From an uncultured Bacteroidota bacterium (GTDB lineage Bacteria; Bacteroidota; Bacteroidia; Chitinophagales; Chitinophagaceae): a stretch of DNA of 32,446 bases. Below are positions 14,791 to 23,322 of the stretch, piece by piece. Both the position numbers and the translations under genes were made by a program. A model generated the notes under the pieces. That model worked only from the letters and a program-made list of their open reading frames with translations, did not search any database and was not told the origin of the DNA. Where the stretch lies: positions 1 through 32,446 of the forward strand of contig CAMLGR010000038.1 in assembly GCA_946479615.1 (NCBI GenBank). Reading direction: 5' to 3'. The first letter of the stretch is position 1. Each line of letters starts with the position of its first letter.

Positions 14791-15597
14791 CAGTATTGTG
14801 ATTGGATTCCTATCCAATCGCCAACTCAATGGACTGTCCACTTGCATCGCTTACTCCCTAGTCAAGGTTGACAGGCAATAAAAAGAGATGGATTTCACGC
14901 GGCGGGCGCAGCGGAGCAGCAGCGGCCATCTTCTGTCATTACAACAATATTTCATCGGTGTCCACGAAACGATCCCGATGAGCAGGACAATTTATATTTT
15001 TCAAAGAAGTTCTAACCATAGCTATGAATACATTTATTGTTGAAAGATTTAAATCTTGCCGAAGTTAGCAGGCTCATCACGCTGGCAAAAATCAGATGTC
15101 CCCCAATGACCCTTTTTGTCCAAAATATCCGTTTTGTCCTCTTTTGTCCGCAGTGTTACTTATTACTGCTTCATTTTTATGTATTTACCGGGTTTCGTTT
15201 TTACTTTCTTCGGGTCTTGTTCGGGTTTCATAGGGGTTTTCTGCGGGAACACCCGAAGCTGACCCGAACAAAAGGCGAACAAAACCCAACAAATCCAGAG
15301 CAATGGATAGCTTCTCGGCGGTTCTCTGTGTCTCCTTTGTAGCCCTCTGCGTATAACTCCCGTAGTAAGTTATCAGATTAAAATCTTTATAAGGCTTATG
15401 AATAAAATCTCGTTTACAGGAATTATACGCAGAGGGCTACAAAGGAGACACAGAGAGCCACGGAGGCAGGATTTTATTAATGCTTCTGGGAAATTATTGA
15501 TAAAGGGATGAGGTGCGTAAATATATATTGGGTTCCGGTAATTGACAAGGTCAATCATTATATAATGATTTAGTAGGTCTCCACCCCCTGGTAAAGA
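14791..15597. other. Gene-poor 800-base region with repeats
   Basis: No credible gene. An open frame at 15037-15342 is low-complexity and runs through repeat sequence. The region holds three closely spaced TTTTGTCC words (15116-15148), a stretch rich in TTCGGGT/ACCCGAA words in both orientations (about 15207-15275), and a long hairpin at 15324-15455. Confidence 0.6.
15324..15455. repeat. Long inverted repeat, CTCTGTGTCTCC family
   Basis: Perfect 33-bp arms at 15324-15356 and 15423-15455 (CTCTGTGTCTCCTTTGTAGC and onward, then its reverse complement), with a 66-base spacer. The pairing continues imperfectly outwards (GGTTCTCTG / CAGAGAGCC). A related, more diverged element with the words CTCTGTG and GGCCCTCTGTGG lies at 31543-31690. 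Confidence 0.9.
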
Positions 15598-15933
15598 TTA
15601 ATGCCAAAGACCCACTGCATAAAGTGCAAGAATCAAACTGAGGTAAAGCGATATAAAATACACCAGCACACTGCTGATATTCGCCAATACTTTTTTCCAG
15701 CCACCCTGGTGGCGCAACAGGTCCATGATGGAATAAAACGCTCCGCCAAAAGCACCACCAACAGGTACAACTGTTAAGGGAACCAATATCCAACTGCCGG
15801 CATGCATATTACCGGTAGCTGCTCCCAATAAGAAAATACTGATCAGTACGAATGCTATACCCGCTCCCTGTAAAGCACGTCTGAGCAGGAATTTTGAGAA
15901 TAAATTGGTTTGTAATTCAGTTTGCCAGTTCAT
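15598..15933 (-). CDS. Small membrane protein (family often labelled KefB)
   Basis: 111 residues with three predicted transmembrane helices (about 22-42, 49-68 and 84-108). A conserved-looking loop FYSIMDLLRHQGGWKKVLAN lies before the third. This pattern matches a short Bacteroidota membrane protein family that databases frequently call 'potassium transporter KefB', but at 111 residues it lacks the antiporter and regulatory domains of KefB, so the name should not be used as a function. It stands alone. Confidence 0.7.
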   Translation of the reverse strand: MNWQTELQTNLFSKFLLRRALQGAGIAFVLISIFLLGAATGNMHAGSWILVPLTVVPVGGAFGGAFYSIMDLLRHQGGWKKVLANISSVLVYFISLYLSLILALYAVGLWH

Positions 15934-16289
15934 GATCGGATAAGTTAAAGTTTATTAATTATTCCTTTATTTAAAAGCACTTTGAATTACAAAGTAAAAT
16001 AATAAACCAGACATTTACAAGGATTTCATTAAAAATTTTAATCTCCGGCTCTGTTATGTAGTCAGAGAAACTAACCGGTTGAATTTCAACCCGGATTGGA
16101 TCGATATAAAATGAATAGTAGTATGAAAAAAGAAGGGTTTATTTAATCACCGCCCCACCGCTGATCTTCCATACCATACCGACATGAATATGTGGCATTT
16201 TCCACATGACCCGATACATATACATCGGATCCCATATAAAGATGAAGATCCGCTATGATAATAAGCTCCTTTGATTCATTTTGAATTTC
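15934..16289. other. Intergenic region, no firm gene
   Basis: Nothing convincing. A short open stretch on the minus strand (16139-16252) ends in PHIHVGMVWKISGGAVIK and then a stop, which resembles the last strand of a beta-barrel, but it is preceded by an in-frame stop 37 codons upstream. It might be the decayed tail of an outer-membrane protein gene. Confidence 0.35.
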
Positions 16290-16733
16290 CTACTGCTTCC
16301 TGTATGTCTCCTTGATCAGGTTACTGCTTCCGTCCCTGAACGTAACCACCAGGTCCGTACAGTTGAAACTTTCTATATTCGAAAAACCTGAATTGAGCCG
16401 AAGAGTTCTTCCCGTTACATCCCAGGTGCCGGATGTACTGCCACTGGGCGAGCACACCGTTCCTGCATCGGAATACACAAACGTTTTATCGGCTTTCAAT
16501 TCATTGGTATCATCCAGCTCGCAGGCTTCATAATTTTCATGCAGTACATCCCTTTCAGTCGTATTCGTGATATCTTTTGCAGCTACCAGTTTATATTTAC
16601 CGGCAATACTGGCCACAGAAATTTCGCACTCATTATCATCGTCATCGTCGTCCATACCACCACCTTTCTTACAGGAATCAAATACCAGTACTAATGCAGT
16701 TACCATACCAAGGGATAAAATGATCTTTTTCAT
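16290..16733 (-). CDS. Lipocalin-like lipoprotein
   Basis: 147 residues. Lipoprotein signal MKKIILSLGMVTALVLVFDS followed by Cys and KKGGG, then an acidic linker of seven Asp in MDDDDDDNE. The folded part follows the lipocalin-like pattern of Bacteroidota envelope proteins: IAGKYKLVAAKD, ...LKADKTFVYSDAG, SGSTSGTWDVTGRTLRLN and a final strand LIKETYRKQ. Four Cys in the mature part probably form disulfides. The ligand is unknown. Same strand as the upstream permease gene but separated from it by a terminator. Confidence 0.78.
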   Translation of the reverse strand: MKKIILSLGMVTALVLVFDSCKKGGGMDDDDDDNECEISVASIAGKYKLVAAKDITNTTERDVLHENYEACELDDTNELKADKTFVYSDAGTVCSPSGSTSGTWDVTGRTLRLNSGFSNIESFNCTDLVVTFRDGSSNLIKETYRKQ

Positions 16734-16869
16734 TTGTTGAATGTTTTTAGAATACCGGTGGGATCCGTTAACCCTTCAGCCACAGCCGGCAATGGATAAT
16801 AGTAGCTTTCCTGTATATATCGGGGAGAGGGCAATAGGTCATCAGGAAAATCAACATTTTTAAAACAAC

Positions 16870-16900
16870 AAGGGCTTATTATATATTATAACAAGCCCTT
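16870..16900 (-). terminator. Terminator after the permease gene
   Basis: AAGGGCTT / AAGCCCTT, eight-bp stem, AT-rich 15-base loop that can extend the pairing. On the minus strand it is followed by TGTTGTTTTA. It lies 35 bases past the stop of the FtsX-type permease and separates it from the lipocalin-like gene. Confidence 0.65.
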
Positions 16901-16934
16901 TTGACTTTTCATTTTTGAATTTTGACCTTTCGCT

Positions 16935-19352
16935 CTATTCCGTCCGTAACGATCGTACCGGGTTGGCGATCGCTGCTTTGATGGATTGGAAACTCACGGT
17001 CAGTAATGCAATGATGACGATACCTATAAATGGTAATACAAAATAATACCACTGCGCATCGATGCGGAACGCATAGCCCTGCAACCAGTTCCTGGTCATG
17101 AACCAGGCCAGCGGGGCCGCTACAAGAAATGCGATCAGCAGCAACATCGCAAATTCACGGTAGAGTAAACGTAAGATGCTGACCACCGAAGCTCCCAATA
17201 CTTTCCGGATACCGATCTCTTTGGTACGTTGTAATGTAGTAAAGGAGGCGAGACCAAATAAACCGAGACAGGCAACCAGTATGGCTAATGAAGTGAACAA
17301 TCCGAATACCTGGCCAAAGCGCTGATCGGCCTTATACTGTTCATCAAAATGATCGTCGAGGAAGAAGTATTCAAATGTATTGCCAGGGAAGAAACTGGCC
17401 CAACTGCTTTTTACCTGTGCAATGGTTTGTGCTGCCTGTGCCGCTGTTGTATTCACAGAAATAAACCCGCGTACATTCGGTATTAAGCGAAAGATCAAAG
17501 GCTCGAATGTTTCGCGGAGCGATTGCTGGTGAAAGTTTTCCGTGATACCTACAATGGTATACTGGTCTCCCCAGAAATCTATTTTCTTACCAAGTGCATC
17601 TTCAGGTTTTGCCAGCCCCAGTTGTTCAAATCCTTTTTGATTAAAGATCACCGCATGATCATCGCTGCCGAATTCTTTGGAAAATGTGCGGCCCGCTATC
17701 AGTTTCATACCATACATTTTCATATAATCATAATCCATACCGATCACGCGGTATTGTTTCTGGGTCGATTCATCGGTGCCTGCCAGTTTAATACCACCAG
17801 CGTTCCAGCCAACCGCATCACCGGGTATACTGCTGGAAACAGTAACTCCCTTTATAGAACTTTGCTGTTTCAATTCATCTTTCATCGCCGTGATATTTCT
17901 CAGGTAGGTAGAATCGATAGTAACGACCGGCGGCTTCACGATCAATGTCTGATCGATATTGATCCCCAGGGATTGTTTCCGCATGTATTGGATTTGCTGG
18001 TAAACAACCAACGTGCCGGTCAATAAAAACAGGGAAGCGGCAAATTGAAATACCACCAGTGCTTTGCGTAAGAAAGAACCTTTGCTGGTCGCGATCATCT
18101 TTCCTTTTAATACTTCGATCGGTCTGAAACCTGATAGTACAAAAGCAGGATATAATCCCGAGAGAAATACACCGGCAATAAATAAAATACCAAGACCTAG
18201 CCAGAAACGCGTGGTAGCGAATAAGGAAAAACTCAGGTGCTGGCCGGATAAACGGTTAAATCCGGGAATCGCAACCAGTACGATCAGTAAAGCAAGTACT
18301 AATGCAAACCCGTTGAGCAAGGCTGATTCGGAAAGAAATTGCATGACCAGTTGCCGGCGCTGGGAGCCGATCGTTTTGCGGATACCGACTTCTTTCGCAC
18401 GGCCAACAGCGCGCGCTGTTGCCAGGTTAATATAATTGACCCAGGCGATCACTGCAATAAAGAAAGCGATGCCTAACAACAGGTATACCGTCTTGCCATC
18501 GCCATTGCTGCGTGGTTCCATCATATAATGTGAATACAAATGAATATCTGTCAGCGGCTGCAGCAGGTAAGTAACAGAAGCATTATATCTTTTTAAATCT
18601 GCGCCTACGGCCTTATCTACTATTGGTGCAAATTTGGATTGTACGGTAGCTGGTTTCACTCCTTTGCGTAGTAATACATAGGTCAGGCAACCATCATTCA
18701 GCCAGGCAATTTCAGGATTATTATCCGGTCCGCGGAACACTACATAGGTAGGATAGGAGAGAAGAATACCGGGCCTGATTTGTGTATTGGCCGGGGCGTC
18801 TTTGAATACCGCCCTGATCGTATAGTTATCCTTGTGGTTCAGTTGCAGGCTTTTTCCTGCTACATCTGTAGTTCCATACAACTTGCGCGCTGTAGATTCA
18901 GAAATAGCAGCTGTAAAAGGATCTGATAGTGTTTTATCGGGATTTCCTGACAGCAACGGATAAGTAAAGACCTTGAAAAATGAATTGGTAGCAAAAAATA
19001 CATTTTCAATTTTGATCGGTTGGTTATTCAGTTCTGCGATCACCTCGCCGGTCTGTACCAGTTTTACATAGTCTTCAATTTCAGGTATCTCTTCCTTGAA
19101 TGAATTACCGGCAGCGAATGCACCGGCTGCCCATTGCGTACTTAATTTGCCGTTATCATAGCGGTCCTGTTGAATACGATAGATACGATCCTTATTGACC
19201 TGGAAATTTTCATAACTCAGTTCAAAGGATACATATTGCAGGATCAGTAAACAGGCGGCGATGCCGATAGCCAAACCGATGATATTGATTCCTGAATAGC
19301 CTTTCTGGCGCATAATATTCCGCCAGGCGATCTTGAAATAGCTTTTTATCAT
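16935..19352 (-). CDS. ABC transporter permease, MacB/FtsX type
   Basis: 805 residues with the Bacteroidota layout for this family: N-terminal MIKSYFKIAWRNIMRQKGYS, TM1 (INIIGLAIGIAACLLILQYV), a large periplasmic MacB_PCD domain, an FtsX module with the conserved ARAVGRAKEVGIRKTIGS cytoplasmic segment, a second periplasmic domain, and a C-terminal FtsX module with TTLQRTKEIGIRKVLGAS. It thus has two FtsX halves in one chain. Such proteins need a partner ATPase, which is not encoded here. They typically act in efflux or envelope mechanotransmission rather than import. A dyad at 19458-19485 upstream may be an operator. Length is typical. Confidence 0.93.
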   Translation of the reverse strand: MIKSYFKIAWRNIMRQKGYSGINIIGLAIGIAACLLILQYVSFELSYENFQVNKDRIYRIQQDRYDNGKLSTQWAAGAFAAGNSFKEEIPEIEDYVKLVQTGEVIAELNNQPIKIENVFFATNSFFKVFTYPLLSGNPDKTLSDPFTAAISESTARKLYGTTDVAGKSLQLNHKDNYTIRAVFKDAPANTQIRPGILLSYPTYVVFRGPDNNPEIAWLNDGCLTYVLLRKGVKPATVQSKFAPIVDKAVGADLKRYNASVTYLLQPLTDIHLYSHYMMEPRSNGDGKTVYLLLGIAFFIAVIAWVNYINLATARAVGRAKEVGIRKTIGSQRRQLVMQFLSESALLNGFALVLALLIVLVAIPGFNRLSGQHLSFSLFATTRFWLGLGILFIAGVFLSGLYPAFVLSGFRPIEVLKGKMIATSKGSFLRKALVVFQFAASLFLLTGTLVVYQQIQYMRKQSLGINIDQTLIVKPPVVTIDSTYLRNITAMKDELKQQSSIKGVTVSSSIPGDAVGWNAGGIKLAGTDESTQKQYRVIGMDYDYMKMYGMKLIAGRTFSKEFGSDDHAVIFNQKGFEQLGLAKPEDALGKKIDFWGDQYTIVGITENFHQQSLRETFEPLIFRLIPNVRGFISVNTTAAQAAQTIAQVKSSWASFFPGNTFEYFFLDDHFDEQYKADQRFGQVFGLFTSLAILVACLGLFGLASFTTLQRTKEIGIRKVLGASVVSILRLLYREFAMLLLIAFLVAAPLAWFMTRNWLQGYAFRIDAQWYYFVLPFIGIVIIALLTVSFQSIKAAIANPVRSLRTE

Positions 19353-19457
19353 ATACTGTTTTATCCGGTTAGAAGGCTGTGCAGGTATAAGGCTCGCCTT
19401 AACCAGGTAAAAATATGCCAGTATTTAACTAATTTATAATCAATTTATTAGATAGCG

Positions 19458-19485
19458 ATCATGTACGAATATGTTCGTTTATGAT
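19458..19485. promoter_or_regulatory. 28-base dyad upstream of the permease gene, candidate operator
   Basis: ATCAT-N2-ACGAA-N4-TTCGT-N2-ATGAT: two nested inverted arms of five bases each, centred 120 bases upstream of the permease start on the opposite side from the exported TIM-barrel gene. The symmetry fits a dimeric repressor site; the binding protein is unknown. Confidence 0.4.
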
Positions 19486-19526
19486 ACAATCATTGGATCG
19501 TTTTGGTACAGGGATGACAACCTTTC

Positions 19527-19594
19527 ATTCAAAAGTAAAAAGTCAAAATTCAAGAGGTATTCTGTTTTTGACTTATGACTTTTTACTTTTGAAT
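19527..19594. repeat. Inverted repeat AAAGTAAAAAGTCA family
   Basis: Nineteen-bp perfect arms ATTCAAAAGTAAAAAGTCA / TGACTTTTTACTTTTGAAT with a 30-base spacer that has further partial pairing. It lies 21 bases before the TIM-barrel gene, in the divergent region with the permease gene. Confidence 0.75.
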
Positions 19595-19614
19595 TTCTTA
19601 TAAAGCAGAACTAT

Positions 19615-20481
19615 ATGAAAGTAAGTACCGGCATTTTCGGAACTGTTATCCTTGCGATCATCTTCGCCGCATTCATCCCTGTTAAGGAGCGTATTCCTAA
19701 ATTGGGTATGGTAGCTACTATCGAAGAGGACAGTCTTATTTATGCAGCCGGTTTTCATATGATGGGTGAATCGGTCAGCAGGATGATTGGTCCTTCCTTA
19801 ACAGAAGAACAATTTCAACAGAACCTGGTAAAAATAAAAAGAGCAAAATGCAAGGTATTTCTCTGCAATGTGTTTTTCCCGGGTAAAATAAAAATCGCAG
19901 GTCCCGATGTGGATGAGCAAAGAGTACTCTCATATGCAGATACTGTTTGTTCAAGAGCGAAACGGGCCGGTATTCCTTTTATCGTATTAGGCAGCGGAGG
20001 CGCGCGCCGTATTCCCGATGGCTATGATGTGAAAAAAGCGCAGGCTGATTTTGCGGTACTCTGCCGCAAGATTGCTACAGTTGCTGCGAAATATAAGATC
20101 ATGATCGCACTAGAGAGCCTGGAAGTTACCGAGACCAATTTCCTTGTCACGCTCACCTCGGCAGCAGAAGTGGTAAGAGCTGTGAATCATCCCAACTTTA
20201 AATTAAACGTGGATATTTTTCACATGATGAGAGAAGGTGAATCGCCTGAAAGTATTGTGAAGGCCGCCGATGTGATCGTGTATTGTGAAATTGCTGAAAA
20301 GGAAAAGCGTTCATTGCCGGGTGTGCAGGGTGATGATTTCAAACCCTACCTGCGCGCCTTGCGGAAGGCCAATTACAAAGGACATATTTTTATCGAAGGC
20401 AATACCAGTGATCCGCGGCATGATATACCATTGTCATTTACTTATCTTACCAAACAACTAAAAGAAGTATACGCAGAATAA
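19615..20481 (+). CDS. Exported sugar-phosphate isomerase/epimerase-like TIM barrel
   Basis: 288 residues. The N terminus (MKVSTGIFGTVILAIIFAAF) is a signal peptide or anchor. The rest is an AP-endonuclease-2/xylose-isomerase-like TIM barrel: FIVLGSGGARRIPDG, then IMIALESLEVTETNFL with the metal-binding Glu, LNVDIFHMMREGE with Asp and His, VYCEIAEKEKRSLPGVQG, and finally HIFIEGNT with the last Glu. These match the metal-ligand positions of the family. Many Bacteroidota exported relatives act on sugars or polyols in the periplasm; the substrate here is unknown. It is not in a sugar-utilisation cluster. Confidence 0.85.
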   Translation: MKVSTGIFGTVILAIIFAAFIPVKERIPKLGMVATIEEDSLIYAAGFHMMGESVSRMIGPSLTEEQFQQNLVKIKRAKCKVFLCNVFFPGKIKIAGPDVDEQRVLSYADTVCSRAKRAGIPFIVLGSGGARRIPDGYDVKKAQADFAVLCRKIATVAAKYKIMIALESLEVTETNFLVTLTSAAEVVRAVNHPNFKLNVDIFHMMREGESPESIVKAADVIVYCEIAEKEKRSLPGVQGDDFKPYLRALRKANYKGHIFIEGNTSDPRHDIPLSFTYLTKQLKEVYAE

Positions 20482-20487
20482 TCAAAT

Positions 20488-20582
20488 CTATGTGAAATCT
20501 ATGTTCCTGTATGCCTATGTGGTAAAAAGCTGACTGGCGTAATCTCACCACATAGACACATAGGAACATAGGTTTCACATAG
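20488..20582. repeat. CTATGTGG hairpin repeat, copy 1
   Basis: Thirty-six-base arms (20488-20523 and 20547-20582) with four mismatches, made of CTATGTG and ACCACATAG words. The 23-base loop contains CTGACTGGCGTAATCT, identical to the loop of the copy at 29526-29613. It separates the convergent TIM-barrel and DUF1801 genes. Confidence 0.9.
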
Positions 20583-20589
20583 AGAGTAT

Positions 20590-20967
20590 TTATGATCTCC
20601 ATTTCTCATCCTTTTCCTTACTTTCCTTTACCCGGAAGGCCGTTATTTTTTTGATCAGCGATACAGGCAATGGTTTATCCATCGGGAACTGGATGGAGCC
20701 GGTAGCGGTTTTATACCCGGTCAGTTCTTTAGCAAACGCTTTTACCGCTGAAGGCGTTGGATAAAAGCCAATATGATTTTTAAACGCTGCATAGGTGACC
20801 AGTATCCGGGCATAGGAAAAAGAAGGCATGCCCCATTTCAGATTTTCTGTTGCACCCGGTGCTGCTGATTTAATGCAACTGCGTATCTCCCGCAATTTCT
20901 TTTGTGCTTCTTTGGGAGCGGCTTTAATATAGTCTGTTACGGTAACAGGTTTGGTTGATGCTGCCAT
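20590..20967 (-). CDS. DUF1801 family protein (YdhG/frataxin-like fold)
   Basis: 125 residues: VTVTDYIKAAPKEAQKKLRE at the start, then IKSAAPGATENLKWGMPSF, HIGFYPTPSAVKAF and SIQFPMDKPLPVSLIKKITA. These are the hallmark motifs of DUF1801, small alpha/beta proteins; B. subtilis FraA/YdhG is a frataxin-like iron chaperone in the same fold. Whether this member handles iron is not evident from the sequence. It is monocistronic by context, converging on the exported TIM-barrel gene with a hairpin between them. Confidence 0.88.
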   Translation of the reverse strand: MAASTKPVTVTDYIKAAPKEAQKKLREIRSCIKSAAPGATENLKWGMPSFSYARILVTYAAFKNHIGFYPTPSAVKAFAKELTGYKTATGSIQFPMDKPLPVSLIKKITAFRVKESKEKDEKWRS

Positions 20968-21040
20968 GATATGATTTTTAAAGAAACAGGAAGTTAGTAT
21001 TTCTTATACTTTTGACTGATCGAAACCCAGGGGTACCTTG

Positions 21041-21697
21041 TCAAAACTCTAAAAACTTTTCCTCTGTTTCCGCTAATACTTTTTTGGGTTCCTTTATTGC
21101 TGAATCCATTATGCTTAAAAGGTAATTAATATTTTTTTGTAAAGTATCGGTATATTTCGTCGTTGCAGCAAGGTATTCCTGATCAGTTTTAAAATCTTCC
21201 TTTTTGGGAGCAAATTGTTTTTCAAATTCATTTGATCTGAGATTGTATAATAAGCTGCTTCCAAAGATGATTTTTTGGGCCCGGTTTCTTTGTTTTATTA
21301 ATGCCAGCCGGTCTTTTTCTGCCGGGGATCTATTTTTATCCTTTTGCAAAAGATCAATTAAATAGTCAATTTCTATAAGAACATCTATAAATACCTGATC
21401 GGAAATTTTACTTAATGCTTTAACCTGATCGACCGTATATCCTAAATTATACGAAAAGGAATTTAATTGTTTAGTGTCCAGTTCCATGCCTAATAATTGC
21501 CGGTCCAGTTTCTCTTTTTCAAGTTGATCCACTACCGATTTTAAGTCGTCAATTTTTGTTGTCAGATCTTTCTTTTGGTATAGAAGGGCTATAAATGCTA
21601 TGATAAGGGTTACAAGAGCAAGCAGATGCCCCCAGTTGATTTCGCCATTCCAATAGAAGGGCCGGGGTTTCATTTTCAGTTTACCAAATTTTCTCAT
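21041..21697 (-). CDS. Single-pass membrane protein with coiled coil, unknown function
   Basis: 218 residues. A short basic cytoplasmic N terminus (MRKFGKLKMKPRPFYWNGE), one transmembrane helix (about residues 24-42, HLLALVTLIIAFIALLY), a heptad-patterned coiled coil (about 43-75), and then a largely helical, charged domain to the end. No family recognised. It has no near neighbour on the same strand; the next gene upstream diverges from it with about 420 bases between. Confidence 0.65.
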   Translation of the reverse strand: MRKFGKLKMKPRPFYWNGEINWGHLLALVTLIIAFIALLYQKKDLTTKIDDLKSVVDQLEKEKLDRQLLGMELDTKQLNSFSYNLGYTVDQVKALSKISDQVFIDVLIEIDYLIDLLQKDKNRSPAEKDRLALIKQRNRAQKIIFGSSLLYNLRSNEFEKQFAPKKEDFKTDQEYLAATTKYTDTLQKNINYLLSIMDSAIKEPKKVLAETEEKFLEF

Positions 21698-22116
21698 AAT
21701 GTATGGTGGTTTACGATCTTTTATGTGAGAAATGGTTCAGGTAATCAATGAGGTCTATAAATATATAAATTTCCGTATTCCCGGCCATGAGCAGGCCCCG
21801 TGCGAATTGCCGGATTAAGCCGGCAACAATTTTATCAAAGCCTTGTTAGTATAGTCCGTAACACGACCTTGCTGGCCTGCACAATGATGACCTGTTTTTA
21901 CTAATTCTGAAACCGGGAAAACCAAAAAATGAGCTCCTGTTTGCAAAAAAAATGGGTAACATTGTGGCTTGCTATTTCAATTTTCTTAAAGGAAGAGAGA
22001 GAAAGTATCCTGTATTTCCGGGGCCGGCCGTTGAAACAGGCATTAACGATCTGCACCGTCATCATAGCAGGACTGTTACTCCGGGAACACCTATGGACAA
22101 TTAAAATGAAAGGACA
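21698..22116. other. Intergenic region upstream of the three-gene operon
   Basis: Divergent gap. The only open frame (21929-22165, plus, 78 codons) overlaps the next gene in another frame and has no domain features, although its middle is hydrophobic. A small GCCGGATTAAGCCGGC hairpin sits near 21810-21826. No TAnnTTTG box was found close to the 22117 start. Confidence 0.45.
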
Positions 22117-23322
22117 ATGTCGACTGATCATTTATCTTATCATAAAGCAGCAGGAAAATTTCTGAAAGCGTATTATGAACAGAATGCGGCTACCAGCATT
22201 TCTTTCAGTTACCGTTTTATTAACCGGCTTGCCTATGAAGCCAAACAAATCGCCAGATCACTTTCGCTGAAAGACATGGATTACCAGAATGCGATTGTTG
22301 CAACCTGGTTCCGGTTTGCCGGTGTGTCTGATATCACTGCCGAACATTGTGAAATCAGAAAGAAGCTGTTGGATGAGTATTTTACCTCCGTCAATTATCC
22401 CGAAGAAGAAAAAGCAATTGTAGAACAGGCGATCATTACCGCTTCTGAAAATAAATATGCAGAAACCAAAGTGGCGCAGGTGGTCTGCGATGCCTGTAAT
22501 AGTTTACTAGCCAATCAAAACCTTCCCCAGAATATTATTTTATTACGCGAAGAACTGAACAGGATCACCGGTACCGATAAAACTGAATTATTTTATTCCA
22601 AATATTTCTATTCACTTTTTATTCGTACCAGGTATTATACGGATTATGCCCGGGAAGAATATTCTTATGCCCGGGAAAATAATTTTGAATCGCTGGAGAA
22701 AAGAATACGTAAGTTGGAAGAAAAGGAACGCGCCGAAGCCAAAGAAAACAGCAAACTGAATAATGGCGCGCAATTAAGCAGCAAAGAAACAGAAGATCTT
22801 TTCAAGATTGCCTTCAGGAACTACAATCAGCTCGTTTCTGTTGCCGATTCAAAAGCATCTTTATTGATCAATGTAAACTCTATCATCGTCTCTGTCATGC
22901 TGGCTTTTGTGATCAGCAAGATCGAGAACAACCAGTTTTTATTATGGCCCACGATCTTATTGTTGGTGGTGTGTATGATCACGATCCTGCTATCCATCCT
23001 CGCCAGTAAACCACAAAAGAACAGTTTACTGGAAAATAAAGCCTCTGCCAGTTACCAGCGTTTCTTCTTCGGCAGCTTTGACCTGATCGACCCGGTTTTC
23101 CGGCATGCCGATTGGGATGAGTACTATACTCAGCTTAATAAACTGTTTAACAGCCCCAAAGAAGAAGTATACCTGGAAATCTATAAGGAATCTTATAATG
23201 TACGCAAGGTTCTTTCCAGGAAATTCAATTATCTCTCCAAAGCCTATTGGGTCTTTATAGTAGGGTTGCTGTTATCCATTGTTGCCTTCATGCTGGCTAT
23301 AAGAAGTCAAATGGGACACTGA
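22117..23322 (+). CDS. Degenerate HD domain fused to Pycsar-effector-type PycTM module
   Basis: 401 residues. Residues 1 to about 190 follow the helical pattern of an HD phosphohydrolase, but the metal-binding HD pair is replaced by Arg66-Phe67 (TWFRFAG instead of a WHDxG-type motif), and the earlier His is also lost; only a late Asp (CDACNSLL) fits. After a charged coiled linker (190-220) comes a PycTM/DUF5706 module with SVADSKASLLINVNSIIVS and paired helices (about 250-270 and 276-296), plus a C-terminal helix (377-395). In Pycsar defence, PycTM proteins respond to cCMP or cUMP and damage the membrane. No cyclase gene is adjacent. The stop codon overlaps the start of the next gene, indicating translational coupling. 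Confidence 0.82.
   Translation: MSTDHLSYHKAAGKFLKAYYEQNAATSISFSYRFINRLAYEAKQIARSLSLKDMDYQNAIVATWFRFAGVSDITAEHCEIRKKLLDEYFTSVNYPEEEKAIVEQAIITASENKYAETKVAQVVCDACNSLLANQNLPQNIILLREELNRITGTDKTELFYSKYFYSLFIRTRYYTDYAREEYSYARENNFESLEKRIRKLEEKERAEAKENSKLNNGAQLSSKETEDLFKIAFRNYNQLVSVADSKASLLINVNSIIVSVMLAFVISKIENNQFLLWPTILLLVVCMITILLSILASKPQKNSLLENKASASYQRFFFGSFDLIDPVFRHADWDEYYTQLNKLFNSPKEEVYLEIYKESYNVRKVLSRKFNYLSKAYWVFIVGLLLSIVAFMLAIRSQMGH

Noticed and set aside
15037..15342. 101-codon open frame in the gene-poor region
   Set aside because: It runs through low-complexity repeat words and into the hairpin arm, has no domain or start signal, and has an unusual Phe/Leu-rich composition.
15598..15933. KefB potassium antiporter
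   Set aside because: Only 111 residues and three helices; real KefB has a 12-helix antiporter and a regulatory domain.
16139..16252. Possible C-terminal remnant of an outer-membrane barrel gene
   Set aside because: Only 37 codons are open and an in-frame stop precedes it; the beta-strand resemblance is too short to call a pseudogene.
21929..22165. 78-codon frame overlapping the start of the HD-PycTM gene
   Set aside because: It overlaps the real gene in another frame; the hydrophobic segment alone is not evidence of a gene.
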